Notes: generated by a model not told the origin, from the sequence alone. A stretch of 34,930 nt of DNA from Rhodospirillales bacterium (GCA_028288725.1 JAQGIC010000145.1:1-34930); one strand, 5' to 3'; counted from the stretch's first letter, positions 1-8,232 are shown. Numbers and translations: made by a program.

Positions 1-11
1 CGGGATTTACA

Positions 12-84
12 GTCACGCCGTCTGCTGAATTCTCAGAGGGCGTGACGGTCTCGTTTCGGGACGGGAGCAAGTGCTTGCTTCCCG
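12..84. repeat. Two hairpins upstream of the ethylene-receptor-like kinase
   Basis: Positions 12-19 (GTCACGCC) are the inverse complement of 39-46 (GGCGTGAC), with a second inner arm TCTG/CAGA at 21-24 and 34-37. A second hairpin follows at 62-84, with CGGGAGCAAG facing CTTGCT-T-CCCG around a 2-base loop and one bulged T. Neither is followed by a T-run. They may end a gene to the left of the window or belong to a REP-type family; the sequence does not decide this. Confidence 0.45.
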
Positions 85-141
85 ACGCCGCGAGGGCGAG
101 GGCTTCAAACGGGCCGACGCGCGCTTCGCGGAGGAATTAGA

Positions 142-1437
142 ATGCTCTCGCAGGTTTTCACCTGGCTGTTGTCGACCGACGGCTTTCTGCCGCACGGATT
201 TTGCCTGACCGGCGACGATCGCGTCATCGCGCTCAACGTAATTTCCGATCTGTGCATCGCGCTCGCCTATTTCTCGATCCCGGCCTTTCTGGTGATCCTG
301 GTCGTCAGGCGACCGGATCTGCCCCTGCCATCGACCCTTCTGCTGTTTTCGGCCTTCATCATGCTGTGCGGCCTCAGCCACGTGATCGAGGTCGTGACCT
401 ATTGGGTCCCGATCTATGTGCTGGATGGCCTGATCAAGGCCGCGACCGCGCTGGCTTCGCTGGCCACGGCCTTCACGCTTTGGCCGATGATGCCGCGCCT
501 GCTGGCGGCGGCCAGCCCGGCCCAGTTGGAAGAAGTCAATCAGCAGCTGTCGGAACAATTGCGCACCCGGGCCGAAGCCGCGACCGCGCTTACGCAGTTC
601 AATGCCGAGCTGGAGACGCGGGTCGCGGTGCGCACGGCCGAGCTGACGCGGATCAATGACGAGCTGGAAGCCGAGATCGAGAGCAACCAGCGCATCGCCC
701 GGGAACTGGCGGTCGCGCGGGACCAGGCGGAGCAGGCGAGCCGGGTGAAATCGCTGTTCCTCGCCGCGATGAGCCACGATCTGCGGACGCCGCTCAACGC
801 GATCATCGGCTTTTCCGATACGATCCTGTCCGAAGCGTTCGGTCCGCTCGAGCACCCGCGCTATCTGGGCTACATCGACGATATCCATCGCAGCGGCCAT
901 CTGCTGCTGAGCATGATCAACAATATTCTGGACCTGTCCAAGATCGAGGCCGGCAAGCGCGAGATCGCGCCGGCGCCGCTCGACGGGGCGGAGCTGACGC
1001 GCGCTTGCCTGCGGCTGATCAAGGCCGAGATCGACGAGAAAAACCTCGACGTCGCCGTCATGGTCGATCCCTCGGCCCAGATCCAGGCCGACGATCTGGC
1101 CTTCCGGCAGGTGCTGCTCAACCTGCTGTCCAATGCTGTCAAGTTCACGCCGGCCGGCGGTCGGGTGGCGGTCCGCATCCGGCCGGCTCCGGCCGGCGGC
1201 GCCCTGGTCGAGGTCGAGGACAGCGGCATCGGCATGACCGATGACGGTCTGCGCGGCGCATTGGAGCCGTTCGGCAAGCTGGGCGTGATGACGGCCCGGC
1301 GCCAAGGTTCGGGAACGGGCCTCGGCCTGTCGATCGTGGTCCGGCTGATGGAGCTGCACGGCGGCAGTTTCGCGATCGACAGCGCGCCCGACAGGGGCAC
1401 GACCGTGCGCCTGGTATTTCCGCCGGTCGCGGCCTGA
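142..1437 (+). CDS. Ethylene-receptor-like membrane histidine kinase
   Basis: The 431-residue protein has three N-terminal membrane helices (about residues 33-118), a coiled coil (about 125-200) and a complete histidine kinase core: phosphoacceptor H212 in the motif SHDLRTPLN, N-box LLNLLSNAVKF, and ATP-lid glycines in DSGIGM and GTGLGLS. The membrane part matches the ethylene-binding domain of plant ETR1. Residues D36, Y43, I46, P47, C76 and H80 equal ETR1 D25, Y32, I35, P36, C65 and H69 with a constant offset of 11; the last two are the copper ligands. The start is supported by GGAGGA about six bases upstream. No PAS or GAF domain lies between sensor and kinase, and no receiver domain or response regulator is adjacent, so output is unknown. 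Ethylene or copper sensing is inferred from residue identity; the kinase assignment is firm. Confidence 0.9.
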   Translation: MLSQVFTWLLSTDGFLPHGFCLTGDDRVIALNVISDLCIALAYFSIPAFLVILVVRRPDLPLPSTLLLFSAFIMLCGLSHVIEVVTYWVPIYVLDGLIKAATALASLATAFTLWPMMPRLLAAASPAQLEEVNQQLSEQLRTRAEAATALTQFNAELETRVAVRTAELTRINDELEAEIESNQRIARELAVARDQAEQASRVKSLFLAAMSHDLRTPLNAIIGFSDTILSEAFGPLEHPRYLGYIDDIHRSGHLLLSMINNILDLSKIEAGKREIAPAPLDGAELTRACLRLIKAEIDEKNLDVAVMVDPSAQIQADDLAFRQVLLNLLSNAVKFTPAGGRVAVRIRPAPAGGALVEVEDSGIGMTDDGLRGALEPFGKLGVMTARRQGSGTGLGLSIVVRLMELHGGSFAIDSAPDRGTTVRLVFPPVAA

Positions 1438-1461
1438 GCCAGCGCGCTATCGCGCCTGGCT
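1437..1461. terminator. Convergent hairpin between kinase and MDR reductase
   Basis: AGCCAG plus CGCG (1437-1446) faces CGCG and CTGGCT (1451-1461) around the loop CTAT, with one bulged C at 1455. The stem spans the whole gap between the two convergent stop codons and could end transcription from both sides. It has no T-run, so termination efficiency is a guess. Confidence 0.55.
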
Positions 1462-2441
1462 TAGCCGACCAGGATGATCTTGCCCGTTCGGCCCGGCCGC
1501 TCGGAATGGACGATCGCGGCATGGACGTCGGCCAGGTCGTATTCCGCCTCGACCGGCGGCACCAGCTGACCGCTCGCCAGCAGCTTGGCGACCGCGCCCA
1601 GCGTCTTGTCGCGGGTTTCCTTGGCCACGGTGCGGAACCAGTCGGTCAGCCAGAAGCCCTTGACGACCAGACCGCGGAAGATCAGGCGGCCGGCATCGAG
1701 CGGCATCGGCGCCATCGACAGGGCGCCATAGACGATCAGCGTGGCGCCGAAGCCCAGCGCGTTGGCCAGCTTGGCGCCGGTTTCGCCGGCGACCGCGTCG
1801 ACCGCCTTGGTGATCGGGTTCTTGCCGGCGATCTCGGCAAAGCGCGCCGCCATGTCCTCGTCTTCGGTCACGACGACATGCTCGGCGCCGGCGGCCTTGA
1901 GCGCGTCCACGCCACGCCGGCTGCGAATGACGTTGATCAGGTTGATGCCGTTGAGCTTGGCCAATTGGATCATCAATTGCCCCAGCGTCGAGCCGGCGGC
2001 GGTCTGCACGACCCAGTCGCCGGCCTTGGCATCCAGCAGATCGAACAGCAGCAGATGCGCGGTCAACGGATTGGCCAGCAGTTGGCAGGCGATCTTGTCG
2101 GGCAAGCCTTCGGGCGTCGGCATCATCGCCTTTTCCGGCACGATGATCGCTTCCTGCCAGGTACCTTCGATGCCCAGCGGAATGACCCGCTGGCCGATCT
2201 TCCAATCGGTGACGCCGGGGCCGACGGCATCGATCGTGCCGGCGGATTCATAGCCGGGCGTCGCCGGCAGCTTCGGGCGGCGACCGTACTGGCCGCGCAC
2301 CGTCAGCACGTCGGACGGGTTGATCGAGCGGGCGCCCAGCCGGACGCGCACTTCGCCGGGACCGGGGTCCGGCGTGGGGATCTCTTCCAGCGCCAGGACC
2401 TCGGACGGATCACCGAAGCGATTGAAAATCAGACTGCGCAT
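1461..2441 (-). CDS. Zinc-independent MDR oxidoreductase, MECR/quinone-reductase-like
   Basis: The 326-residue protein is a medium-chain dehydrogenase/reductase of the group that contains enoyl-thioester reductase (MECR/Etr1) and quinone reductases. Visible hallmarks are the N-terminal GroES-like domain with INPSD and LPATPGYESAG, the GTW motif in the middle, NPLTAHLLL before the cofactor domain, and the nucleotide-binding AAGSTLGQLMIQLAK. The catalytic-zinc cysteine/histidine ligands of alcohol dehydrogenases are absent, so a NADPH-dependent reductase acting on an enoyl or quinone substrate is expected. Substrate is not determined by sequence. It lies 8 bases downstream of a hydroxyacyl-CoA-type dehydrogenase on the same strand, so the two are probably co-transcribed and may serve one acyl-degradation or acyl-modification route. 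Confidence 0.82.
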   Translation of the reverse strand: MRSLIFNRFGDPSEVLALEEIPTPDPGPGEVRVRLGARSINPSDVLTVRGQYGRRPKLPATPGYESAGTIDAVGPGVTDWKIGQRVIPLGIEGTWQEAIIVPEKAMMPTPEGLPDKIACQLLANPLTAHLLLFDLLDAKAGDWVVQTAAGSTLGQLMIQLAKLNGINLINVIRSRRGVDALKAAGAEHVVVTEDEDMAARFAEIAGKNPITKAVDAVAGETGAKLANALGFGATLIVYGALSMAPMPLDAGRLIFRGLVVKGFWLTDWFRTVAKETRDKTLGAVAKLLASGQLVPPVEAEYDLADVHAAIVHSERPGRTGKIILVG

Positions 2442-2449
2442 GGCGGCTC

Positions 2450-3412
2450 CTAGGGCTTCTTCGATGAATTATCGGTCAGGCGGCGGGCTTCCAGCACCCG
2501 GATCAGGAATTCGTCGCGGCGGCGGGCCAGGTCTTCAACCGAGCGCTCATCGGCCTCGTCGGCGACGCCGTCGATAATTTTCCGCTGCAGGTCGGGGGTC
2601 AGGACCGGATTGCCCAGGTCCGGCCACCAGCCCGAGATGGCCGGGGCCAAGTGATCCATGTAATGCGCCATGCCGCCGGCGCCGCCCGCCAGATGAAAGG
2701 TCAGGTGCGGTCCCATCAGGGCCCAGCGCAATCCGGGACCCTCGCTGATCGCGGCATCCACATCGGCGACGGTCGCGACGCCTTCCGCCACCAGATGCAC
2801 CGCCTCACGCCACAGGGCCGCCTGCAGCCGATTGGCCAGGTGGCCCGGCACTTCCTTGCGGATCTCGATCGGATGCTTGCCGATGCGCCGGTAGAAGCCC
2901 ATCGCGGCGTCGATCGCCCAGCGCGCGGTCTGAGTGCCGCCGACCACTTCGACCAGCGGCACGATATGGGGCGGGTTGAACGGGTGGCCGATCACGCAAC
3001 GTTCGGGAAAGCGGCAGACTTCCTGCAGCCGACTGATCAGCAGGCCGGAGGACGAGGACGCGATGATGATGTCCTGCGGCAGCGCCGCCGACAGGCGCTT
3101 CAGCAGGTCGAGCTTGATCTCATAGCGCTCCGGCGCGCTTTCCTGCACGAAATCGGCGCCGTCGAGGGCGGCGATCGGATCGGCGACGAAGCGCCAGCGG
3201 CTGGGCGAGGCGCCGGGTGCCAGACCCAGCCGTTCGAGCGTGCCCCAGGCGCCCTCGATGATGTGCCGGGCGACGTCCTCGCCATTGGGTGCCGGATCCG
3301 ATAGCGTGACATCGAGCCCCTGCGCCAGGAAATACGCGGCCCAACTCGACCCGATGGTGCCGCCCCCGATACAGGCGACGCGCTGGATTTTGCGCTCGAT
3401 ACCCTCGGCCAT
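2450..3412 (-). CDS. 3-hydroxyacyl-CoA dehydrogenase family protein, carnitine dehydrogenase-like
   Basis: The 320-residue protein has an N-terminal Rossmann domain (IGGGTIGSSWAAYFL, then D39-type acidic residue in TLSDP) that indicates NAD, followed by the catalytic HPFNPPHIVPLVEVVGG segment and the C-terminal helical domain. The stretch EGPGLRWALMGP closely resembles L-carnitine dehydrogenase and lambda-crystallin/gulonate dehydrogenases rather than fatty-acid oxidation enzymes. The expected reaction is NAD-dependent oxidation of a secondary hydroxyl beta to a carboxylate or thioester. The exact substrate (carnitine, hydroxybutyryl-CoA or other) is open. A GGGAGGA ribosome binding site precedes the ATG by about ten bases. 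It is the first gene of a minus-strand pair and is divergent from an SDR gene. Confidence 0.83.
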   Translation of the reverse strand: MAEGIERKIQRVACIGGGTIGSSWAAYFLAQGLDVTLSDPAPNGEDVARHIIEGAWGTLERLGLAPGASPSRWRFVADPIAALDGADFVQESAPERYEIKLDLLKRLSAALPQDIIIASSSSGLLISRLQEVCRFPERCVIGHPFNPPHIVPLVEVVGGTQTARWAIDAAMGFYRRIGKHPIEIRKEVPGHLANRLQAALWREAVHLVAEGVATVADVDAAISEGPGLRWALMGPHLTFHLAGGAGGMAHYMDHLAPAISGWWPDLGNPVLTPDLQRKIIDGVADEADERSVEDLARRRDEFLIRVLEARRLTDNSSKKP

Positions 3413-3558
3413 GGCCGGTTATCCTCCCTTGAGCACGCTTGTTCCTTGCCTGGATGATCGGGGGCGCTGAACCTCCTGTCAAACCGGAAGGCGACGTTCT
3501 AGCATCTCAAAGCAAACAAACGATCGATTGCTGTCCAAAAATTATCGAGGAAACCGCC
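3413..3558. promoter_or_regulatory. Divergent intergenic region between dehydrogenase genes
   Basis: This 146-base gap separates the divergent starts at 3412 (minus) and 3559 (plus), so it should hold promoters for both units. The half next to the SDR gene is locally AT-rich (about 3505-3548) and ends in a GAGG ribosome binding site at 3547-3550. I see no convincing paired -35/-10 boxes or palindrome and therefore name no operator. Confidence 0.4.
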
Positions 3559-4338
3559 ATGACCCTCCCCTCGCTGTTCGATCTCACCGGCAAGACCGCG
3601 CTCGTCACCGGATCGTCCCGCGGCATCGGCCGCGCCATCGCGGTCGAGCTCGCCCGGCATGGCGCGCGCGTTACCGTCTCCAGCCGCAAGATCGATGCCT
3701 GCCACGAGGTTGTGGCCGAGATCCAGGCAGCCGGCGGCACGGCGATCGCGATCGGTGCCAATATCAACGACAAGGCGCAGCTGCGGGCGCTGGTCGACGG
3801 CACGGTCGCGACCCATGGTCCCGTCGACATCCTGGTGTGCAACGCGGCGGTCAATCCCTACTACGGACCGATCTCGGGCATCGCCGACGAAGGCTGGGAC
3901 CGGATCATGAATGCCAATGTCCGTTCCAACCTGTGGCTCTGCCAGATGGTCGGTCCCACCATGGCGGCGCGCGGCGACGGCTCGATCATTTTCCTGAGCT
4001 CGATCGCGGGGCTGCGCGGGTCGGCCATGATCGGCGCCTATGGCGTGTCCAAGGCGGCCGACATGCATCTGGCACGCAATCTGGCGCTCGAGTGGGGCAA
4101 GCAGGGCGTGCGCGTCAACACGATCGCGCCCGGCCTGGTCAAGACCGACTTCGCCAAGGCGCTGTGGGACGATCCGGCGACGCTGAAGAACGTGCTGGCC
4201 GCCTCGCCTTTGGGCCGCATCGGCGATCCGCGCGACATCGCCGGAGCGGCCGTGTTCCTGGCCTCCAAGGCCGGTTATTTCGTGACCGGCGAGACGATCG
4301 TGGTCGATGGCGGGGCGACTATCGGCGGATCGCTCTGA
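3559..4338 (+). CDS. Short-chain dehydrogenase/reductase, DHRS4-like
   Basis: The 259-residue classical SDR carries TGSSRGIG for the cofactor, NAAVN in the place of NNAG, the catalytic serine in IIFLSSIAG, and Y-x-x-x-K in AYGVSKAA. The C-terminal APGLVKTDFAKALW and TGETIVVDGG segments resemble the DHRS4/NRDR carbonyl reductase group. SSR after the glycine motif suggests NADP(H). I chose ATG 3559 because GAGG lies eight bases upstream and the protein then begins just before the first SDR strand; the reading frame is open further upstream, but without a comparable ribosome binding site. It probably acts with the divergent MDR and hydroxyacyl dehydrogenase on a related substrate, but that is inferred from position only. 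Confidence 0.87.
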   Translation: MTLPSLFDLTGKTALVTGSSRGIGRAIAVELARHGARVTVSSRKIDACHEVVAEIQAAGGTAIAIGANINDKAQLRALVDGTVATHGPVDILVCNAAVNPYYGPISGIADEGWDRIMNANVRSNLWLCQMVGPTMAARGDGSIIFLSSIAGLRGSAMIGAYGVSKAADMHLARNLALEWGKQGVRVNTIAPGLVKTDFAKALWDDPATLKNVLAASPLGRIGDPRDIAGAAVFLASKAGYFVTGETIVVDGGATIGGSL

Positions 4339-4388
4339 CGTTTGCCGCATCGACGACCTATATAGAGGGTCCGAGCTGGAGAAATGTC

Positions 4389-4637
4389 ATGCGTTGGTGG
4401 ATCGTTCACCGTCCTTTGCCGGAAAACCCGATCGGGCGGGAAAGCTCTGCCTATATGCAGATCACCGGCCCGTTGGAGACCCGCGACTCCGCGATGGACG
4501 AGGCTCGGAAGATCCTGTCCGTGGGCAGCCTCGTCACCGGCATCTACGATCACGAAAGCAAGGAAGTGATCGGCCAAGCCGAGATCGCCGCCAGTTTGAG
4601 CGTGCCGAGTCCTGCCCTGTCAAACCGAAGCCGCTGA
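4389..4637 (+). CDS. Small hypothetical protein
   Basis: An 82-residue reading frame begins MRWWIVHRP and has a GGAG site seven bases upstream of its ATG. Third codon positions are mostly G or C, as in neighbouring genes, which supports translation. The protein is soluble, with a charged middle (about residues 30-60) and a Ser/Pro-rich tail. I recognise no family. It ends 28 bases before the DUF1244 gene, so the two may share a transcript. A competing ATG at 4384 opens a 61-codon frame with poorer spacing to the ribosome binding site. Confidence 0.55.
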   Translation: MRWWIVHRPLPENPIGRESSAYMQITGPLETRDSAMDEARKILSVGSLVTGIYDHESKEVIGQAEIAASLSVPSPALSNRSR

Positions 4638-4665
4638 TCCCGGGATGGATCGGGAAAGGAACGAG

Positions 4666-4959
4666 ATGGACGACAAGACGAAGACCGAACTCGAAGCGGC
4701 GACGTTCCGCCGGTTGGTGGCGCATCTGCAGGAGCGCACTGACGTGCAGAACATCGACCTGATGAATCTGGCGGGCTTCTGCCGCAACTGCCTGTCGCGC
4801 TGGTATCGCGAGGCGGCGGCGGAGCAGGGCATCACCGTGCCCGATCCGGCGGCGCGCGAGATCGTCTATGGCATGCCTTACGACGAATGGAAGGCGAAGC
4901 ACCAGGCGGAAGCCAAGCCAGAGCAGAAGGCCGCCTTCGACAAGCAGCATAGGCTCTAA
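4666..4959 (+). CDS. DUF1244 family protein
   Basis: The 97-residue protein matches the DUF1244 pattern common in Proteobacteria: an acidic helical N-terminus, the conserved NLAGFCRNCLSRWY segment containing two cysteines, and the GMPYDEWK motif. No biochemical function is established for the family. The paired cysteines could bind metal, but no other ligands stand out. ATG 4666 was preferred over an in-frame ATG at 4645 because AAGGA sits at the right distance upstream of it. It is followed by about 190 bases of hairpin-rich DNA, so it is probably the last gene of its transcript. Confidence 0.85.
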   Translation: MDDKTKTELEAATFRRLVAHLQERTDVQNIDLMNLAGFCRNCLSRWYREAAAEQGITVPDPAAREIVYGMPYDEWKAKHQAEAKPEQKAAFDKQHRL

Positions 4960-4969
4960 ATTTAGCCCT

Positions 4970-5029
4970 CAGGCGCCGGGCGCCTGCCTGCGCAGGCTTG
5001 GCTCGCATCGGCGAACGCAAAAGCGTTCG
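4970..5029. repeat. Three consecutive palindromes after the DUF1244 gene
   Basis: CAGGCGCC/GGCGCCTG (4970-4986) is perfect around one G. GCCTGCGCAGGC (4986-4997) is a 12-base perfect palindrome. CGAACGC-AAAA-GCGTTCG (5012-5029) is a perfect 7-bp stem with an AAAA loop. They probably end transcription after the DUF1244 gene, although none has a T-run; they could also be REP-type elements. Confidence 0.55.
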
Positions 5030-5116
5030 TCCGACAATCGGCGCGGGGCCTCAATGGTCCCGGCAGGCTCACTCCGTCATATCGCAGTGGCGGGCCGGCT
5101 CCGCGCCCGGTGCGGG

Positions 5117-5154
5117 TGGACAGCGGATCGGCCGGCACCCTATATGATCACTCA
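5117..5154 (+). promoter_or_regulatory. Candidate promoter placing the dapF transcript start at its ATG
   Basis: TGGACA at 5117-5122 (five of six to TTGACA) is followed after 18 bases by TATATG (5141-5146), overlapping the better -10 match TATGAT (5143-5148). Transcription would begin at about 5153-5155, which is the dapF start codon. No ribosome binding site precedes that ATG. A leaderless mRNA is therefore suggested. The spacing is longer than ideal, so this is tentative. Confidence 0.4.
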
Positions 5155-5993
5155 TGGAAACCGTACCGTTCGCCAAGATGCATGGGTTGGGTAACGACTT
5201 CGTCGTGATCGACGGACGCGTGCGGCCGATCCGCGTGTCGGCGGCGGCGGCGCAGGCGATCGGCGATCGGCATACCGGCGTCGGGTTCGATCAGCTGATC
5301 GTGCTGGAACCGCCGCAATCGGCCGAGGCCGACGTGTTCATGCGCATCCTCAATTCCGACGGCAGCGAGGCCGGCGCCTGCGGCAATGCCACGCGCTGCG
5401 TCGTGTCCAAGGTGCTGGCCGAGAGCGGGCGCGACCGGATCGTAGTCGAGACCATCTCGGGCCTGCTGCCGGCCCACCGTGCCGGCGGCGAGATCACCGT
5501 CGATATGGGCCCGGCCCGGCTCGACTGGCAGGATGTGCCATTGGCGCACGCGATGGATACGCTGGCCGTACCGATCGGTTTGGATGGGTTGGGCGACGCC
5601 ACCTGCTGCTCGATGGGCAATCCGCACGCGACCTTCTTCGTGCCCGATCTGGACGCGGTCGATATGGCGCGGCTCGGCGCCCGGCTCGAACGTCACCCGC
5701 TCTTTCCGGCGCGGGCCAATATCGGTTTCGCCCAGATCCTGACGCCCGAGCGCATCCGCCTGCAGGTCTGGGAGCGGGGGGCCGGCCTGACGCTCGCCTG
5801 CGGCAGCGGCGCCTGCGCCACGCTGGTCGCGGCCGCGCGGCGCGGGCTGACCGGACGCATGGCCGAGATCCTGGTCAAGCATGGCCGCCTGACGCTCGAA
5901 TGGCGCGCCGACGGCCATGTGCTGATGACCGGTCCGGTCGCGACCAGCTTCACTGGCACGCTCGACCCGTCCCTGTTCGCCGACGCGGTCTGA
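5154..5993 (+). CDS. dapF: Diaminopimelate epimerase
   Basis: The enzyme interconverts LL- and meso-diaminopimelate for lysine and peptidoglycan synthesis. At 279 residues it has the normal length and two-lobed repeat. The catalytic cysteine pair is visible: C76 in ACGNATRCV and C216 in ACGSGACAT. The start segment [15 protein letters not shown] is also diagnostic. It is cytoplasmic and needs no cofactor. The ATG has no upstream Shine-Dalgarno site but lies about seven bases after a -10-like element. mtaB follows after 10 bases and ftsY overlaps mtaB, forming a housekeeping operon. Confidence 0.97.
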   Translation: METVPFAKMHGLGNDFVVIDGRVRPIRVSAAAAQAIGDRHTGVGFDQLIVLEPPQSAEADVFMRILNSDGSEAGACGNATRCVVSKVLAESGRDRIVVETISGLLPAHRAGGEITVDMGPARLDWQDVPLAHAMDTLAVPIGLDGLGDATCCSMGNPHATFFVPDLDAVDMARLGARLERHPLFPARANIGFAQILTPERIRLQVWERGAGLTLACGSGACATLVAAARRGLTGRMAEILVKHGRLTLEWRADGHVLMTGPVATSFTGTLDPSLFADAV

Positions 5994-6003
5994 TCCGTCC
6001 GAT

Positions 6004-7245
6004 ATGGCAGGCCTGGAACTCCTGACTTTCGGTTGTCGGCTCAACATCTACGAATCCGAGGTCATGCGCCGCCTGGCCGGCGAGGCCGGCGTCGAAGACG
6101 CGATCATCGTCAATACCTGTGCGGTGACCGGCGAGGCCGAGCGCCAGGCGCGCCAGGCGATCCGCCGCGCCCATCGCCGCCGGCCCGGCGCGCCGATCAT
6201 CGTCACCGGCTGTGCCGCCCAGCTGCATCCCGAGCGCTTCGCCGCCATGCCCGAGGTTGCCCGCGTGCTGGGCAACGGCGAAAAGCTGACGGCGGCTGGC
6301 TGGGCCGCCGACGCGGCGCCGCTGCTGGTCGGCGACGTCCAGGCGCTGCGCGAAACCGCGAGCCATCTGATCGACGGGTTCGACGGTCATGCCCGCGCGT
6401 TCCTGCAGGTGCAGCAGGGTTGCGACCACCGCTGCACCTTCTGCATCATTCCGCTGGCGCGCGGGCCCAACCGTTCGACCCCGATCGGCGAGATCGTCAC
6501 CCAGGCGCGCCGGCTGGTCGACGCGGACTATCGCGAACTGGTGCTGACCGGCGTCGATCTGACCGCCTATGGCGCGGATCTGCCGGGCAAACCGTCGCTG
6601 GGCCAGATGGCGCGCCGCCTGCTGGCGCTGGTGCCGGATCTGCCGCGCCTGCGCCTGTCCTCGCTCGATCCGGTCGAAATCGATGACGAACTCTGGCGCC
6701 TCGTCGCCGAGGAGCCGCGGCTGATGCCGCATCTGCATCTGTCGGTCCAGGCCGGCGACGATCTGATCCTGAAGCGCATGAAGCGGCGCCATGACCGCGC
6801 CGCCGTGCTGGCGGTCGCCGCCCGGGCCCGCTCGCTGCGCCCGGACCTTGCGCTCGGCGCCGATCTGATCGCGGGCTTCCCGACCGAGACGGAGGAAGCG
6901 TTCCGGCGCACGCTCGATCTGGTCGACGAAGCCGGGCTGACCCATCTGCATGTGTTCCCGTACAGCGCGCGCGAGGAAACGCCGGCCGCGCGTATGCCGC
7001 CGGTGCCGGGCGATCAGATCAAGGATCGGGCGGCGCGGCTCCGGGCGAAGGGCCTGGCTGTCAGTCGGGAATTTCTCGCCGCCCAGGTCGGGACCATCGC
7101 GGAGGTCTTGATGGAACGGGGCGGGATCGGCCATACCGCACAATATGCGCCGCTCAGGCCGGACCGGCCGGTTGCGGCCGGTGCCCTGTTCCGGGCGCGG
7201 GTGACGGCGGTCGAGGGATATCAGTTGTTGGGAGAAGTCGAGTGA
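6004..7245 (+). CDS. mtaB: tRNA t6A37 methylthiotransferase MtaB
   Basis: MtaB converts t6A37 to ms2t6A37 in ANN-decoding tRNAs with S-adenosylmethionine and two 4Fe-4S clusters. The 413-residue protein shows the N-terminal UPF0004 domain with C11, C39 and C70 for one cluster, then the radical-SAM triad C140-x3-C144-x2-C147 in CDHRCTFC. The motif GADLIAGFPTETEEAF lies in the second half, and a short TRAM-like C-terminus follows. Bacterial MtaB is distinguished from MiaB by the FGCRLNIYES start and the overall length. It starts 10 bases after dapF and its TGA overlaps the GTG of ftsY, which suggests coupled translation. Confidence 0.95.
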   Translation: MAGLELLTFGCRLNIYESEVMRRLAGEAGVEDAIIVNTCAVTGEAERQARQAIRRAHRRRPGAPIIVTGCAAQLHPERFAAMPEVARVLGNGEKLTAAGWAADAAPLLVGDVQALRETASHLIDGFDGHARAFLQVQQGCDHRCTFCIIPLARGPNRSTPIGEIVTQARRLVDADYRELVLTGVDLTAYGADLPGKPSLGQMARRLLALVPDLPRLRLSSLDPVEIDDELWRLVAEEPRLMPHLHLSVQAGDDLILKRMKRRHDRAAVLAVAARARSLRPDLALGADLIAGFPTETEEAFRRTLDLVDEAGLTHLHVFPYSAREETPAARMPPVPGDQIKDRAARLRAKGLAVSREFLAAQVGTIAEVLMERGGIGHTAQYAPLRPDRPVAAGALFRARVTAVEGYQLLGEVE

Positions 7246-8171
7246 GCGAAGGCGGCGGTTGGCTGCAACGGCTGAAGCGGGGTCTCGGCCGGTCCTCCGC
7301 CAAGCTCGGCGAGGGCATCACCGGCATCTTCAACCGCCGGCGGCTCGACGACGAGACGCTGGACGAGCTCGAGGAACTGCTGATCCAGGCCGATATGGGC
7401 ATGGCCATCGCGGACGAGGTGACCGGCCGCCTGCGCAAGACGCGCTTCGGCCAGGAAGTGTCGCCCGAGGAAGTGCGCGGCGCGCTGGCGGAGGTCATCG
7501 TCGAACTGATCGAGCCGATCGCCAAGCCGCTGAAGATCGATCGCGCGCTGAAGCCCCACGTCATCCTGGTCGTCGGCGTGAACGGCAGCGGCAAGACCAC
7601 GACCATCGGCAAGCTTGCCAAGCAATATCGCGATGCCGGCCTGGCGGTGCATCTGGCGGCAGGCGATACGTTCCGCGCCGCCGCGGTCGAGCAGCTGAAG
7701 ATCTGGGCCGATCGGACCGGCTGTCCGATCACGACGCGTCCGACCGGTGCCGACGCCGCCGGCCTGGCGCTGGATGCGCTCAGCGACGCGAAGGCGACGG
7801 GGGCCGACGTGCTGCTGATCGACACGGCGGGGCGGCTGCAGAATCGCACCGACCTGATGGCCGAGCTGCAAAAAGTCGTGCGCGTTCTGAAGAAGGGCGA
7901 CCCCAAGGCGCCGCACAGCGTGCTTCTGGTGCTGGACGCCACGGTCGGCCAGAACGCCCATGCCCAGGCCGAAATCTTCCGCGAGCTGGTCGGCGTGACC
8001 GGCATCGTCATGACCAAGCTCGACGGCACGGCGCGCGGCGGCGTGCTGGTCAGCCTGGCCGAACGCTACGGCATTCCGGTCCATGCGATCGGTGTCGGCG
8101 AAACGGCGGAAGACCTGCGCCCGTTCGAGGCGACATCGTTCGCGCGCAGCCTGGTGGGGTTGGAGGACTGA
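7242..8171 (+). CDS. ftsY: Signal recognition particle receptor FtsY
   Basis: FtsY docks ribosome-SRP complexes to the Sec translocon by a mutual GTPase reaction with Ffh. The 309-residue protein has the helical N domain (about 20-95) and the G domain with GVNGSGKTTTIGKLA, the insertion-box region DTFRAAA, DTAGR, and TKLDGTARGG. The acidic A domain of enterobacterial FtsY is missing, as in many alphaproteobacteria; membrane binding would use the amphipathic N-terminal helix. The start is GTG 7242, whose bases overlap the mtaB stop codon as GTGA. A perfect 20-base palindrome lies 10 bases past the gene. Confidence 0.97.
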   Translation: MSEGGGWLQRLKRGLGRSSAKLGEGITGIFNRRRLDDETLDELEELLIQADMGMAIADEVTGRLRKTRFGQEVSPEEVRGALAEVIVELIEPIAKPLKIDRALKPHVILVVGVNGSGKTTTIGKLAKQYRDAGLAVHLAAGDTFRAAAVEQLKIWADRTGCPITTRPTGADAAGLALDALSDAKATGADVLLIDTAGRLQNRTDLMAELQKVVRVLKKGDPKAPHSVLLVLDATVGQNAHAQAEIFRELVGVTGIVMTKLDGTARGGVLVSLAERYGIPVHAIGVGETAEDLRPFEATSFARSLVGLED

Positions 8172-8181
8172 TACCCGTCAT

Positions 8182-8201
8182 CGTCAAGCCCGGGCTTGAC
8201 G
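8182..8201. repeat. 20-base perfect palindrome after ftsY
   Basis: CGTCAAGCCCGGGCTTGACG is a perfect palindrome. Its flanks also partly pair, CATCG before it with CTATGATG after it. Cores of this AAGCCCGGGCTT type occur as dispersed intergenic repeats in many alphaproteobacteria. Here it probably doubles as the end of the dapF-mtaB-ftsY transcript. Confidence 0.6.
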
Positions 8202-8232
8202 GCCTATGATGGACTGGCGGGAGAATGCACTC

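Noticed and set aside
5012-5029. Hairpin CGAACGC-AAAA-GCGTTCG as a standard intrinsic terminator
   Set aside because: No T-run follows on either strand, so it is listed as a palindrome and not as a proven terminator.
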